A DNA stretch of 64,000 nucleotides from Symbiodinium natans (Eukaryota > Sar > Dinophyceae > Suessiales > Symbiodiniaceae), in assembly GCA_905221605.1 (NCBI GenBank), contig CAJNDS010002514.1:271914-335913 (forward strand), in the 5' to 3' direction. Positions within the stretch are counted from its first letter, which is position 1, and each line of letters begins with the position of its first letter. This document shows positions 1 to 12,600 of this stretch, one piece after another. Under the pieces are notes generated by a model that made no database searches, was not told the origin of the DNA, and saw only the letters and a program-made list of their open reading frames with translations. The position numbers were made by a program, and so were the translations under genes.

Positions 1-1864
1 CAAACAGGCAGGCACGCGGGCAGGAAGCCAGGCAGTAAGCCAGGCAGGCAGGCACACACAATGTCACAGTGTCTTGCATGTGTCACCTCCTTGTGAGGAT
101 GTCGGCTGGGAATCCTGGAAGCTCGAAGTAGAACCAAGCCGGTTCAGGAATCCCACTACCAATCATTACCAATCACAAGCCCGTCACTTTAGGCAGGCAA
201 AATTCAATCCATGAACTTCTCGAACCGTGAGGAAAGTGCACAAGAATCATAAGAATGGAAAGCACTCTCCGTACTGCCATGTCACTTGCTTGGCTCTTCA
301 GCCATGGCGCCCATGCATCTCAACGGTTAGATTGGTAAAATCACCGCTTACCCACGCTTACTTTGATTCAGCCATCCTTTTCCAAATGGTGTCCGCAAAA
401 GCTTCTGCCTACATGACAAGAAAAGTCATTGGTGGCTGTGTGTTCCCGAATTTGCAACTGACAGACAACAAGTCTTAACTGCTGTGGAATGCGACATGCC
501 GAAGTTCGCAAGAGTAACAAGCACTTGGCTCCCTGGAACTTTCTACAGCTGCATGCATAGTGGCATCGATGTGCAAAGGCAATTTCTTCTGCGAAGCTGT
601 CGGCTTTGTGGGGCTCGAATCGTCGAGGCCTGGACGGACGCAGTGGTAATCGGAAGGGAGCGAGTCGCTTCAGTCTTGGCAGTCATTTGATGTTATCGGT
701 CCGCCAGCTAATGACATGCAGAATCCCGCAAAGCACCAACACATGAAACTTGCGATCTCCGTAATACAGCAACAAGCAGTTCAAACGTCCAATCCGCACA
801 ACAAACACAAAGATCACAAAGGGATGGCTGGCAGTGGCCTGCCTGGAGAGTTCACATCGCTCCGGTGGGCTTCATCCACATCACCCGTGCCAACGTTCCC
901 CATTGCATGTCCTGCTGCGCTGCACACGGCAGAAAGAAAATCGATTACGATTCTCGATTCTCAACCCACCATATGCACTCGCCTGCCATCACAGCAGCAG
1001 CCGCCGAGGTAGTGTCCTGTCATGAACAGCAATGGTGCTGTGCCATGAGCCCGGCATGGTCCGACTGTCCTCACGCCGCTGAGAGGATGTCGAGACCTGC
1101 TTCGCCAACCAGGGCCTACGAAGAAGGCGAAAAAATTTGTTCAAGTGCGAGAGCTCAGCTCACTCTCCGTAGAGTATTTGGGATGACACAAGCCAAGATC
1201 GCTGCTTGAAGTTTACTCCTCGGATGAAACGAGAGTACAGGTTCTGACCTTGGCAGAACCGTGAGGCACACACATCTTCTGCCACCTTTGCATCACCGAT
1301 CTGCACTTTGCTTCGCCCCATTCGCCGCGCTGAAGCCAAGCGGCAATCGTTCCGTGAGATTTGCGAGAAGGGGCCTCTGGAGCTATGGGCTGCGCTTCAT
1401 GAACGTGGGGCAATTAACCCATCGTGGACCACTCACGAAGTATAAGGGACACACCGACCGGCTGCAGTGAAGCAAGGAAGGAGCTCGAGTCGAACGTGAC
1501 ACCTGCACACTCTCACTTTTCCCCTGGTGCCTCTCTCATGTCACGTTCCTGAAGCTTCTGATGAAAACATCTTGCATGAGTTCTTGGCCATTCGGTGCTG
1601 TTTGAGACCGACACTCCGTTGGTGAGACCACAGCTGCTCACTGTCGACCACCCGAGCCCTTTTTGACTTTGGATGCCAACCGTGCATTCCAGCAACGCGT
1701 CATCAAAAGCAATGCTCAACGCAAGTGACAAGATCACGGCACGTGTTGCGTTTGAGGTTCCGGATGCCTTCCGCACTTGTCAAAGCTTGAAGGTGGGGTA
1801 GAAACCTGAGCGCGACGCAAAAAACGGCAAACAGCTTTCCAAAGACGATTATTAAAAAAAAAAA

Positions 1865-1925
<61 letters not shown>

Positions 1926-4760
1926 GGCGCAGGGTGCCCTGCGGACGAAGAAATGCCAGCGTTAGCTCCTTATCAGAAATCTCCCATGCAAAACAAAAAC
2001 CAGCAACAAGCAAACTGCAGAAACATGTCTGAGCAATGCCATTACGATGACCGTGCAGCAATATTGTCTCGTCTATGCCCCTGGCGTAAAAATAACCTGC
2101 CATGCGTCCCACTTTGACATGGTGGACAGAAAATGTGCGGAAATGCGCGGCGGAAGCACGCAGCACGGTGCCATCCCGATCCAGGCAGTCAGGCGCCTGC
2201 GCGGGGCAACAAATTCACCAAGTGCATCCTCCTCATCCTGTGATTGGACCGTTGCCTTGATGAGTTGCAGGAGTTCTGCGTCTGCATCCAGGACCCTGCG
2301 CGCCCATGGCGTTGAAAATGTAACCCAATTTGTTCAGGTTCAACCGCAGTGGGTTTTGTCGATTTCCGCACATGATTGGGGAGGACGGCATCCGCGCAAT
2401 CAAAATCCACTGTCATATGGTACTTGCAAGGTCGCGCCCCAAGCCGGTCTGGGACGACTCCGACTGTGCATACCCACGACCTGCCAGAACATGCCAGGAA
2501 CAATTGATATCGGTGCTGTGGGGGTAAACACAATCATCCTGAGCGCCCCCACTCCCAAGGACTCGGCGAGCTCGCTGCAGCCTGTCCTGGCAGCCAACAT
2601 CTACGCAAAGCATCAAAGCGTCCCTAGCAAGGTGGGCCTAGCATATGCATGTACACACAAAAGCTAAAGACGCAACTGCTCCAGCCAACACCGGGAAAAG
2701 CCAAGAAACTGCATGAAGACCTTTTCGACCCACCTGTATGCAAATCAGCCAAAACAACGTCATACGCCCTGCAGAAAAGAAATACGGCGATACACCAATA
2801 CGCTGCTCCGAGCGGACATGGCGGACACAAGCCGATAGTGCGCGCACCACTTGCTACACCACTTGCTGCACATGTCAACACCAGTCCCCGGAAGGAGTCT
2901 CCAGCAACACCTTGGCACAGCAAGCTTTGCAAAATTGGCCAGCGAGTTTGTTTTCAAATACTTGCTTCCAATTCCGTACAACTTGGTCGGCAACCTCTTG
3001 TGAAGCTGCAGGGGCTGGAATTTGCGACCTTGTGCGAGGGCGTAATACTTCCACGACACTAAAGCGCGCGATGCTTCGCAACATCTGAGGACCAGGCTGG
3101 GTACCGGCCTCCTCACGGTGGCGAGGTTGCAACAAGATTGCCGTGGGGAAGTCGGCCTCGAATTACTTCCAGAACCACCAAAATCCAGATCTTTTGCCAC
3201 CACACCAACGCATGCAACGCGTCAAGGTCGTTGCGAGCAACTGCAACATCACCGGGTTTGTCACGCCAAATACAACAGCCTCAACACAGGTTGAAAAAAC
3301 ATCTGGATGGAAATGTACCATTGGATGGGAATTGCCGTCTTTGCGGGCCTTCGACGAGATCGCATTGCTTTGCACCTTGACATGCGAATGGGCTGACACT
3401 TTCACCGGTTGCTGGTTGCATCTGAAAGCCTCTGAGCCTTCCTGCAAGTATCACACCTCTCGGGTTTTGGCCAGCTGACGATAATGTTCGAAATCACCGT
3501 CGTAAATCGTGAAGTACGGGCCTGGCCGCTTCACAGAAACGATACTGGGGTCGTGCGCAATTTACCATATGCGAACGAGATACGGAAATCTCCACTGTAA
3601 TCCACCGGAGCAATGAGGGAGGCCACCTGAAGTGTACAGTGCCCCAACCTGACTTGACCCAACCCATGATTTCAGAGTTGCTCTGCCACCTTGTCTAACT
3701 ACACCGTACTGTATGTAAGTTGCGAGCAGCTAGGACTGCTTCAGCAACCTGTGGAAGGAAACAAAAACCAAAGCTTCGGTTGCTGAACTGCCCATCTGCC
3801 TGTGTGGGGTAATCCGGCGAGAAAATTAGCAAGGGTTCCCCGCACAGTGCAAGCCTGAGCTCAAACGCCCAAGCAACCACTGAATAGCAACAGTGCTTTG
3901 ACAATGGTACGACTAACCTAAGCGACGCACTCCCAGAACTGCCACAGACAATCTGCGAATGGTGCAAAAGCCGTGTACGGTTTCCACGGCATTGGAGATC
4001 CTGTCTCAGTAAACACGGCTGTCGTGAGAGCGTCAGCAAGTTTCAAGCATGTCCTCGTGGGGCCCCTGAGGTCAAACCCAATGATTTGGCGACGAAGGTC
4101 AATTCCTGCATGACACGCACAAGTTTAAATTTTCAGTTCACCATTTACCTGTGCCATTCCAGTGGCCGGGAGTTGTTCTCTGCGCAAGGCAGGTACATCC
4201 AAAACATATTTATGAACAAAGCCAGCTGCTTCAGTGCAGCGGCCACCGGCTTGGCCCATCCGCCGGCCCCGCCACGATGACGAACGCTCCACCACCAGCG
4301 TGCCCAAGGGGCGCTGCCCCCCATATTTCGTGGACCCAGAGAAAAGGGACAGAGGCCTGCGCGGCGCTCCACTTTTACGCAGCCACGTGGCAGAAGCGTG
4401 TTGCCAAGGACAAGGAGAGATCCCTCCTCATACACACCAGCCATGACCAGGTCGACTCCATGCCATCCGCAAAACCTGTTCAAGGCGCACGCGCCCGCGT
4501 GTCCAAGGTGCACCTTCGGGGCCCGTTTATTTCTCACAGGCCGAAGTTTTCGAGGCCCCGGAAGCTTTTCGAAAAGGAACCCTTGGAGGCTTTTTGCGGC
4601 ACAAAATGACCTTTTAGGGCAAGGCTTGCCACCCTACATGACCTCTTCCGGTTTCCGAGTTGCCACCCAGTATGACCTGTTTGGGTTCAGAGTGGTGCAT
4701 AGGTTTTAGGCTGCGGCGTACGACCTTTTGACCTTCAGCCAACAGGACATTTCTTTTCAT
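1..4760. other. Gene-poor stretch, no supported gene
   Basis: Several reading frames of 60-200 codons exist on both strands but none shows a recognisable domain, and overlapping frames are open in GC-balanced sequence as chance would give. The first 60 bases are a short CAGG-type simple repeat. Exons of an intron-rich gene could hide here; I looked for exon islands ending at AG|G and could not assemble one. Confidence 0.5.
1853..1923. repeat. Poly(A) tract, about 70 nt
   Basis: An almost pure run of A interrupted once by TAT near its left end. It could be the 3' tail of a retroposed sequence on the plus strand. The sequence just to its left (about 1500-1850) shows no recognisable retroelement domain and I found no matching target-site duplication, so this is only a possibility. 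Confidence 0.8.
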
Positions 4761-4791
4761 CACTCACTTTTTTGCATCCGCAGAGGATGGT

Positions 4792-5250
4792 TCAAGGGTT
4801 GTTTTTTTTTGCGCACCTCTTTTCCGTCTGCCATGCTGTCCGATGTAGCGTACTCCAGTCGGTGACACGACTACGGCCAACTGTACCCGGCAGACCTGCG
4901 TCAGGGCCGCAGCGGCAGGCGGCTCTGGCCGGCGGGACCAGCGAGGTGGAGCAAGGTGTCGAGCGGCGGGCCGTCGCTGGATTCGGACTGCAACGGAGCA
5001 TGGAACCACAAGTGATGCTCCAAGCGATGGTACAAGTGCGAGATACGCGCGGGCTGTGCCAACATGCAAATGTCATCAAGACACGCCAGCAACTGCTCGT
5101 CCTCATGCAGCTCGGCGTGCAGCGCGGGGGATCAACGTGGGCGAATAAGGCAGGCATCAGAGGGTCGCCCTGTTCGCCCCCCCCGGCTGGGCAATACGGT
5201 GAGAGCAATCGCCGGCTTACCACACATAACAGGACTCGCGTGCATACCAC
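4792..5250 (-). pseudogene. LINE reverse transcriptase fragment, frameshifted
   Basis: The minus strand encodes GGGEQGDPLMPALFA at about 5184-5140, the conserved RT motif preceding the catalytic block. In another frame at about 5080 it encodes ACLDDI, a decayed form of the F/YxDD catalytic motif. Two frames are needed to read through both, so the copy is dead. The wording resembles the GC-rich LINE family at 13.4-17.1 kb. No flanking endonuclease or tail is visible. Confidence 0.7.
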
Positions 5251-5559
5251 AGACGGCAGGAAGGGAGAGCTGCAGATGCACCCGGGACACCGCGCAAGGA
5301 CGCAAGCATGGCCTCGCGGCTGACAAGGTCACATGCTGCGGAAACAGGCTAGTGCTTCGCCACCAGCACGAGTGGAGAGAGGTGTGTGTTCTGGCATCTT
5401 TGAGGACGTCAGTCAGCTGCCACTACATGGGAGAGATGTATTAAGCTGGGTAAGAAGCTTGCTTTATGATTTGTTACGAAGGCGCACGCTGTGGAGTCCT
5501 CAGGAACTGTCGGAGTTGTGGGGTCACATGTAACAGATGCAGGGTACATGACCCTAGAA

Positions 5560-7665
5560 AGGGTTTATGGTTCGTATGAACTTGGCAGGAAGGACATATG
5601 TGCGTGACGATTTCTTTCGGGGTGGGGAATTGAGAATTTTGTTTGGTCCTTTGAGTGTGTGTCTGTGCGTGTCTCCTGTGTCGTCGTTTGTTCCTGTGCC
5701 CGGACACAATGGCAGAGTTTTTTTTTTTTTTGTAGGGGGGGCGTTTTCTGGGCACATGTGCCTTGGCTTAGAGCCACCCGTTTTTTTTTTCCACCTTGAC
5801 TGAGGACACCCCTGAGCCTTGGGCCTTAGATGGGTTTACGAGGTGGGGGGATTGGTGGTTGGTTGTTTTTTTTTGTTTTTTGTTAAAGGGATTGTTGTGC
5901 AGATTCCTCTCGGAAGCACCTTCCAAAAATGTGCTCCTGAGCCTGAAATGGATTTAGGACGAGCGTGCAGGAATGCATGATGCATGCATGTGCCTTGGTT
6001 TGGGGCCGCTTTTTTTTTCGTTTTGTTTTTGCCACTGTGTGTGTGTGGGGTGTTGTTGTTGATGGAGGGTCTTGGTTGCTTCCGGTGGTGCTGCACGTGT
6101 GCGCCTTGACTAAGGACACTCCTGAGCCTTGGATGGTTTGGGATGCGCGAAGTTTGGTTGTTGGTGGTCGGTTGGTTTGTTGTCCTTTTTTTTTTCCGGG
6201 CCAATGCGTGGTCGCGTATCTGTGGTGTGTTTGTTGTTTTCGGGGCTTGGTTGTTTAACTGTACTTCACGCATGCGCCTTGACTAAGGACACCCGTGAAT
6301 CTTGGCGGGGGTTGGGATGTGTTGGGTTTGTTTGTTGGTTGTCGGTTGGTCAGCTGTTCGATGTTTCGTAGCGTGCATGCGTGGTTTTGTGTCTTGGGTG
6401 GCTGTTTACTATACCGCACGCATGCGCCTTGACTAAGGACACTCCTGAATCTTGGAGGGGTTTGGGATGTGTTGGGTTTGATTTTGGTTGGCAGTTGGTC
6501 TGTTGTTCGACGTTTCGTCGTGTGCGTGCGTGGCTTTGGTGGCTGTTCGTCTTGGTTGTTTGCTGAGTTACTGCACGTATGCGCCGAGGCTAAGGACACT
6601 CCCGAGCCTTGGAAGGGTTTGGGATGTGTGGGGATTGGTTGCTGGTTGTCGGTTGGTCCGTTGGTTGCTGTTTCGTCGCGTGTATTGTGTGCAGACCTAC
6701 TGCACGCATGCGCCTTGACTAAGGACACTATTGAGCCTTGGATGATATGTGGGAGTTGGATGCTTGTCGTCGGTGTTTCTGTGGTTCGCTGTTGCTTCGT
6801 GGGCGTGCGTGGTCGTGTGCTTGTGGTGCGTTGCTTTTTGCACGTCTGGATTGTTTACTGGGCTGCTGCACGCATGCGCCTTGACTAAGGACACTCCTGA
6901 GCCTTGGATGGGTCGAGGATGTGTGGGGATTGGACGTTGCTTGTTAGTTTTTGTTTTTTTGGTTTGCTGTTTTCGTGGTGTGCGTTCGTGGTTGTGTGTG
7001 GTGTGTGTTGTGTGAGATGTGCTACTGCACGCGTACACCTTGACTGAGGACACCCCTGAGCCTTAGATGGGTTTACGAGGTGGGGGGATTGGTGGTTGGT
7101 TGTTTTTTTTTGTTTTTTGTTAAAGGGATTGTTGTGCAGATTCCTCTCGGAAGCACCTTCCAAAAATGTGCTCCTGAGCCTGAAATGGATTTAGGACGAG
7201 CGTGCAGGAATGCATGATGCATGCATGTGCCTTGGTTTGGGGCCGCCCGTTTTTTTTTTCTTCTTTTTCCACCTTGACTGAGGACGCCCCTGAGCCTTGG
7301 GCCTTAGATGGGTTTAGGAGGTGGGGGGATTGGTGGTTGGTTTTTTTTTTTTTAAGGGATTGTTGTGCAGATTCCTCTCGGAAGCACCTTCCAAAAATGT
7401 GCTCCTGAGCCTGAAATGGGTGCAGGAATGCATGATGCATGCATGTGCCTTGGTTTGGGGCCGCCCGTTTCTTTTTTTTCCACCTTGACTGAGGACACCC
7501 CTGAGCCTTGGGCCTTAGATGGGTTTAGGAGGTGGGGGGATTGGTGGTTGGTTTTTTTTTTTAAGGGATTGTTGTGCAGATTCCTCTCGGAAGCACCTTC
7601 CAAAAATGTGCTCCTGAGCCTTGGATGGATGTAGGAGGCGCGTGCAGGAATGCATGTGCCTGTGA
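5560..7665. repeat. Tandem minisatellite, two interleaved unit types
   Basis: About ten copies of a 30-nt core, CCTTGACTAAGGACACTCC followed by TGAGCCTTGG, occur near 5797, 6106, 6277, 6428, 6585, 6712, 6880, 7038, 7273 and 7483. Units between about 6080 and 7030 are 125-170 bp, start with a CGCATGCGC palindrome and have variable G/T-rich spacers. Units starting near 5790, 7030, 7260 and 7480 are 210-240 bp and carry a second core, GGAAGCACCTTCCAAAAATG, plus a T-run. The long type brackets the short type, and its last copies are shorter by deletions in the T-run. Spacers are not equal in length and differ in sequence, so this is not CRISPR. Long minus-strand reading frames across it are by-products of the repeats. 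Confidence 0.9.
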
Positions 7666-7883
7666 GTGTTCAGAGAATGTCTTGGGTATGGTTCTGCAAT
7701 GACCGAAAAAGATCATGGAAGTTGCGCCTTAACCAAGCTTGCAGTGACTCATGACGACCAGCAAATTCATTTGAGGGCTTGCAGCTTGTTGAAAGATCAT
7801 GAGCCGCGCTGCTTGTGACATTGAAGGCTCTTGGCCTGTTTCGGTAGTTTTTGGGCGTATTCGTGGGAAGGTAGGGTAGATCC

Positions 7884-8732
7884 ATGGATCGCGAAGCCAT
7901 CTGCAGAGTCAATGCTGCTGTTGAGTGCTTCTTACACCAACTTGAGATTGAGCATGTTGGCCGAGATCATTTCACACCGCAATCCTATGAGATTGACCCA
8001 TGTCATCCCCACGAAGCTACTGCAGAAGATTCTTCTTCTTCACGTAGCAGATCCCGTTCACCTTTGCCGAGATTGAGGAACGCAACCTGTACTCAAGCGT
8101 CAAGTGTCGTGAATGTACTCCCCGATGCGATCCATGAGCTCCTAACGAAAAAGCTTGAGGACTTTAAGCAGGAAATCTTTGCGCATGTCAAGGTCACAAT
8201 CCCCGAGGTTGTGGCTAGTCTCGTCAACGCTGAGCCTCGTGTAGAGCCAAGTGCAGTTGAAGAGACCTCGCAAAAGGTTTGGGACTCCGGCGCGAAAGAG
8301 TCGCTAGCCCATGACCTCCAGGTTTTGAAGACAGACTCGGCCATCTTGAAAGCGTTAGACAATGTCTGCTCAAAGCTTGCGGAGCTAGGAGGAAATCACC
8401 GTTCAAATATCACTGCCACGTTTCACCCAATGCCTCCCATTGTTTCAGCAGCAGCCCTCCATGCAAAAGTTGAGGCTGCTGGAATTAAGGTGTTAAAGAA
8501 AGGCGAGCCGAATGCGAGAATGCCTTATGGAGAGGTGGGTGGACAGAAAGGTCAGCCCAGTGTTTCGATTACTTTTTCGCCGTCAGTAAAGCTGACAGTG
8601 CAAGTTCACAGCCGCTTGGTCCAAGTGGTGCTGAAGGGGCGTAGGTCTTGCTTCACGCATGACATTTTGAGAAAGCTTTTGCCTTTCTTTGGGCCTGTTT
8701 CCACGCTTATGAGTCCCACCAGTGAAGCGTGA
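7884..8732 (+). CDS. LINE ORF1-like protein
   Basis: A 282-residue frame starting at ATG 7884, immediately upstream of the endonuclease/RT ORFs of the same element. Residues about 50-60 hold a serine/arginine patch (SSSSRSRSRSP), followed by a helical, probably coiled-coil stretch (about 75-170) and a C-terminal part rich in beta-prone residues. I recognise no classic RRM or CCHC motif. Its position is that of ORF1 nucleic-acid chaperones of LINEs, which is the basis for the call. About 180 nt separate its stop from the visible part of the next frame; a frame shift near 8715 would extend it by about 20 residues. Confidence 0.55.
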   Translation: MDREAICRVNAAVECFLHQLEIEHVGRDHFTPQSYEIDPCHPHEATAEDSSSSRSRSRSPLPRLRNATCTQASSVVNVLPDAIHELLTKKLEDFKQEIFAHVKVTIPEVVASLVNAEPRVEPSAVEETSQKVWDSGAKESLAHDLQVLKTDSAILKALDNVCSKLAELGGNHRSNITATFHPMPPIVSAAALHAKVEAAGIKVLKKGEPNARMPYGEVGGQKGQPSVSITFSPSVKLTVQVHSRLVQVVLKGRRSCFTHDILRKLLPFFGPVSTLMSPTSEA

Positions 8733-8998
8733 GGCTCGTTTCAACTTCTACTCGAGACCGCTTGCACCTAATTTGAATACTTAATTTGTCGATGTGGAAC
8801 ACCACATGAATGTACCATGGGACGCGGTATGTGAAATTGGCAGCGAGCCAACGTTCCTAGATCTGGTTCTTCAACCGCTAGACTTTGCCCGTGAAGTGGT
8901 GTTATTGAAGATTTGTGCCTTGCACTCATTTTTTCTCTCGCCTTCATGAGGTTTTTTACGCCCGGTTTTTTTTTTACCTTTCAGCCTTAATTGCAGCC

Positions 8999-9625
8999 AT
9001 GGACGATTCGATACAACTGTGTACCCAAGAGCTTCGCCATATCTGGTCGGACTGGCTGGCCAGTGCGCCGAAAAGAATGGAGGTCAACGCTGCCCTCAAA
9101 GATATTCGGGGGCTCTTTGAGTTAGCCCCGCAAAACCCTGGGAACCTAGCCTCCAATGGACAATCCCGTTTTTTGAGACTGGCAAAGCTTTCTGAATTTG
9201 TTTCTGCGTTCAAGGGTTTCTGGAAGCACGTGGCCATTCCAAGTGCTGCACGCAGCACCACAAGCAGAGTGGCAATTGAATCGCCCTACATGGGAGGCAC
9301 CTTGGTGGACCAATATGAACATAAGCAGGAAGGGTTCCAATGTTCTGAGCTCACCTTTGCTGTCCTAAATCCGGGGCGCTTGGGGTTGAGCCGCATTGCT
9401 AGTGAAGAACTCCTCTTATGGCGGCTCTTCCACATTTGCTCCGTTTTAGTGGACAAGAACATACAGGTTTGTATCCTTCCTGGGGCCAGGTGGCCCCCCG
9501 GGGCGGAAATTCCTGCAGGCTTCCCTTTTGAGTGGCTTGGTCTGCAAACTACCTCGTGGGAAGCTGTGGGTGTACTTGTTGCGTCAGAACTGCGTTTAGA
9601 AGTTTCTGTTATGGAAGACATTTGA
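8999..9625 (+). pseudogene. LINE endonuclease, N-terminal part, broken by frameshift
   Basis: The first ATG is at 8999. The residues before it in the same frame depend on a non-ATG codon, so I start here. The second half (NPGRLGL, then CSVLVDKNIQVCILPGARW, then EWLGLQTTSWEAVGVLVAS) follows the layout of APE-type endonuclease domains in LINEs, with the usual LQET-like position replaced by PGAR. The frame stops at 9623-9625 and the domain continues in another frame from about 9627. The break falls between the N-terminal beta-sandwich half and the GDGN motif, so the catalytic domain is split. Confidence 0.65.
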
Positions 9626-9626
9626 C

Positions 9627-12600
9627 ATGGGTTCCCCAGTGATCCTCTGGCTGATGTTCCGTGGCCAACGTTGGCAGCGACAGGGTCCTGCTCTTATTCT
9701 GGGAGCCATCTATCCCAAACCAGGGGGTGACTTACAGACTTGGCGGCAAATTCTTTCTGAATTCGACATTATCAAGACGAAATACCCTTCATCCAGAATT
9801 GTAATTGCAGGTGATGGCAACGTTCATCTGCAAGGTCTTGTTCACCACTCACCAGAATGCAGCTGTCTACATTGCTGCCAAAGGCTCAATGACAAACTCA
9901 TACAGCTGGAAATTGAATCCCGTAACCTGGTAGCATGCAACCCGCATTTCCCGACGCATGTCAGTGGGACGATTATCGACCTCGTCCTAACTGACAGGTG
10001 CCAACCCTTACCAGTTGATGTAGTCCAAGAGGACATTGGAGCGTCTGATCATTTCATGGTTATCTCACGCTGCCCCGTATCTTTGCAGGCGTCCTTTGAA
10101 TCATCTGTTGGGCGAGTCATTTGGTCCCAGTCGAATGAGTGGGATGAGGCGCTAGCTTCGGCAGAGTCCTCATTTGCATTGGCTGCCTTGATTACTAATG
10201 ACGTGCAAGTTGAGATTGCAGCAAACAGGCACTGTTTGTTGCCTAAGCGTAAGCGGGATTTGCTTGACGCCGCTGCTTGGATTAGGGAAGTTTTGGTTTG
10301 TTTTACAGGGCATTGCGGGGGACTTACCCGTGTTCGCGGAGTCGCCGGTCAAAAGAATCGGTGGCCACAGAGAGTGCCTAAAGTCTGTGACTTCCAGAAC
10401 TATGACCAATACAAGGCAGCTGTGAAGCAATTTGATGACCAAACCAAGGCGGCCACTGTAAGCAGATATTTGTCGCTCCTGACATCTCAACCTAATCAGG
10501 CGAAAGCCTTTCTTTCTTCATGGTTCAAGAAGGACCGTGATTTTGGGTATGCTTTGGCTGAGCCTAACACTGGTGCAGTTTCAGGGGTGCAACAAACTAT
10601 TTCTGCTATCCAGCATGATTTGCTGGGAAGAGCGGACAATGATTTCTATCAGGATCCAGAATGTGAGCGTGCACTTGAACAGAGAGTTCGCACCATTCAC
10701 AGGCACAAAGCTGTGCCGAGAGGCATTCCAGGTCTTGCGGATGCCCCTGAAAGCAACACGGCAGTCAACGCAGCCCCTTATTCATGGCAAGAACTTGAGG
10801 AAGTGCAACGGTCTTTCCATCTGCGCAAACAAAGTTATCGATGCGCAGCTGCCAAGACGAGCTGTCCCCCAGCTAAGGCTCTCAATTTGGCTTTGGTTAA
10901 CTTAGCTAGGGAGTGTGAGTTAACTTCCTCGCTTTGGTGTGAAAGACGCATCACGCCCATTCGCAAGGCTGGGCCTAGACTAGTCCGAAAGGTCACTAAT
11001 CTCAGACCAATAAGTGTCGTCTCAGACATGGCTGCAGTTCAAGATGGGCTCTGGCTCGGACGTTGCAAAAAGATCTTAGAGGACTTCACTGGCGCAGCGC
11101 AACTGGGGGGCAAGTTTGAGACAGTGGCAATCGTTTTAGCGGTAATACTACACGCACAAGTCCGGCACTCACAAGGGCTCCATACATATCTGCTCTTTGC
11201 AGACATACAATCCGCCTATGATGCTACGGATCATAATGCAATGCTGCTCGCAGCTTTTCATGCAGGAGTGGTGGGTACAGAGTGGTTGTTACTCTGGGAC
11301 TTCCTTCACATGGACTCTGCTGTCCTCTCCCTTGGTGGGGTAGTGTCAGATGCGATGTCTTTCAGGGCAGGCCTTCCACAAGGCAAGCGCTTTGCTGTTC
11401 ACATCTTCACGGCTTTCATGAAGCTCCTTCAGCAAATTCTTTCTTCTGTTTGCCAACCCTCCAATTCGGTCCTGCCTAGTTTTGCAGCTGATGCTATTAC
11501 AGGGTTGTGGACGACTCTCACGCCTGTCCCAGAACTCTGTCGCCTTGAACCATTAAACGAAGGGCCAGCCATTGTAGCTAGACTTCAAAGGCTGATGTTG
11601 CAGGGTTGGGATCAACGCCTGATTCGGCGAGTGGCCATCCATGATCTTGGCCGGTTAAATTCCATCGATGAAAGAGTGCAGATCCTGGAGAACTTGGGCC
11701 ACTCGCCCCTGGGGCCTCTCCTCTTTATAGACGATGCGGTTGCACCGTTTCCTTCTTGCACCGAGGTCTGCAAGGCGGCAACTGAGGGTTTGGACTTGTT
11801 TGCACACACTGTTCGTGCCAAGTTTAATATGGGACCGTCAAAGACTGCCATCATGCCCTGCTATGACGCTCCTGACGTCCCCTTGGTTGACATTGCGTGT
11901 GAAACGTATAAGTTGTTAGGGGTCCAGCTTGAACGTGGTCTTTCCTTGGAAATGCGCCTTGCCCATATCTTAAAAGTGGGGAATGCTCTCTTCCAGGAGC
12001 TTATGACCATGGCTAAGCAGGCAGGCTTTCCACCCCCGGTTTTGGCAGTTGCCATCACTGAACGAGTCGAACCCGTCATTCTCTACGCCGCCGAGCTCCT
12101 GCCCTTGGTCCCCAACGCATACTCACAGCTGAACAGGCTGCAGGCTGACTGGGCGAAACAAATTCTAGCAGGCAAAGCAGGGTCTGCCATACGCGGGCCT
12201 CTTGCAGTGGCCACTGTTGGCTGGCATTTTAGGTTGGGCACTAAGGCCAAATTACGAGCTTTGGCTTATTTGGCCAAAATCAGCATTCTACCACAAGATC
12301 ACCCAGTGTATTGTATGGTGACTATGGCCGAATCCATTCACAATGGTACTTGGTTGCACATGACTCGTGACCTTCTGGAGCAGTGCGGAGGAATTCCGCC
12401 TCTGCAGGACTCTGGTGTTTGCACGCTGGAAGAAATGGAACTGGCCAGATCCTGTAAGGCCTTACGGAAAACTTTGCTGCAGCGTTACAAGCGTTTAGTG
12501 TTGACTCCTCGCCTTAGTGCCTTGGACCTGACGGAATTCGCAGCTTCCGCCACTAAGGTTTTGGCAGGTCTTAACCTGAGGTACATAGACCTTTGCCCAG

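Noticed and set aside
2047-2667. 206-codon plus-strand frame with overlapping minus-strand frames
   Set aside because: Both strands are open with no domain; nothing distinguishes it from chance.
5560-7665. CRISPR-like array
   Set aside because: Repeat units are long, unequal and T-rich, spacers are related to each other, and the context is eukaryotic.
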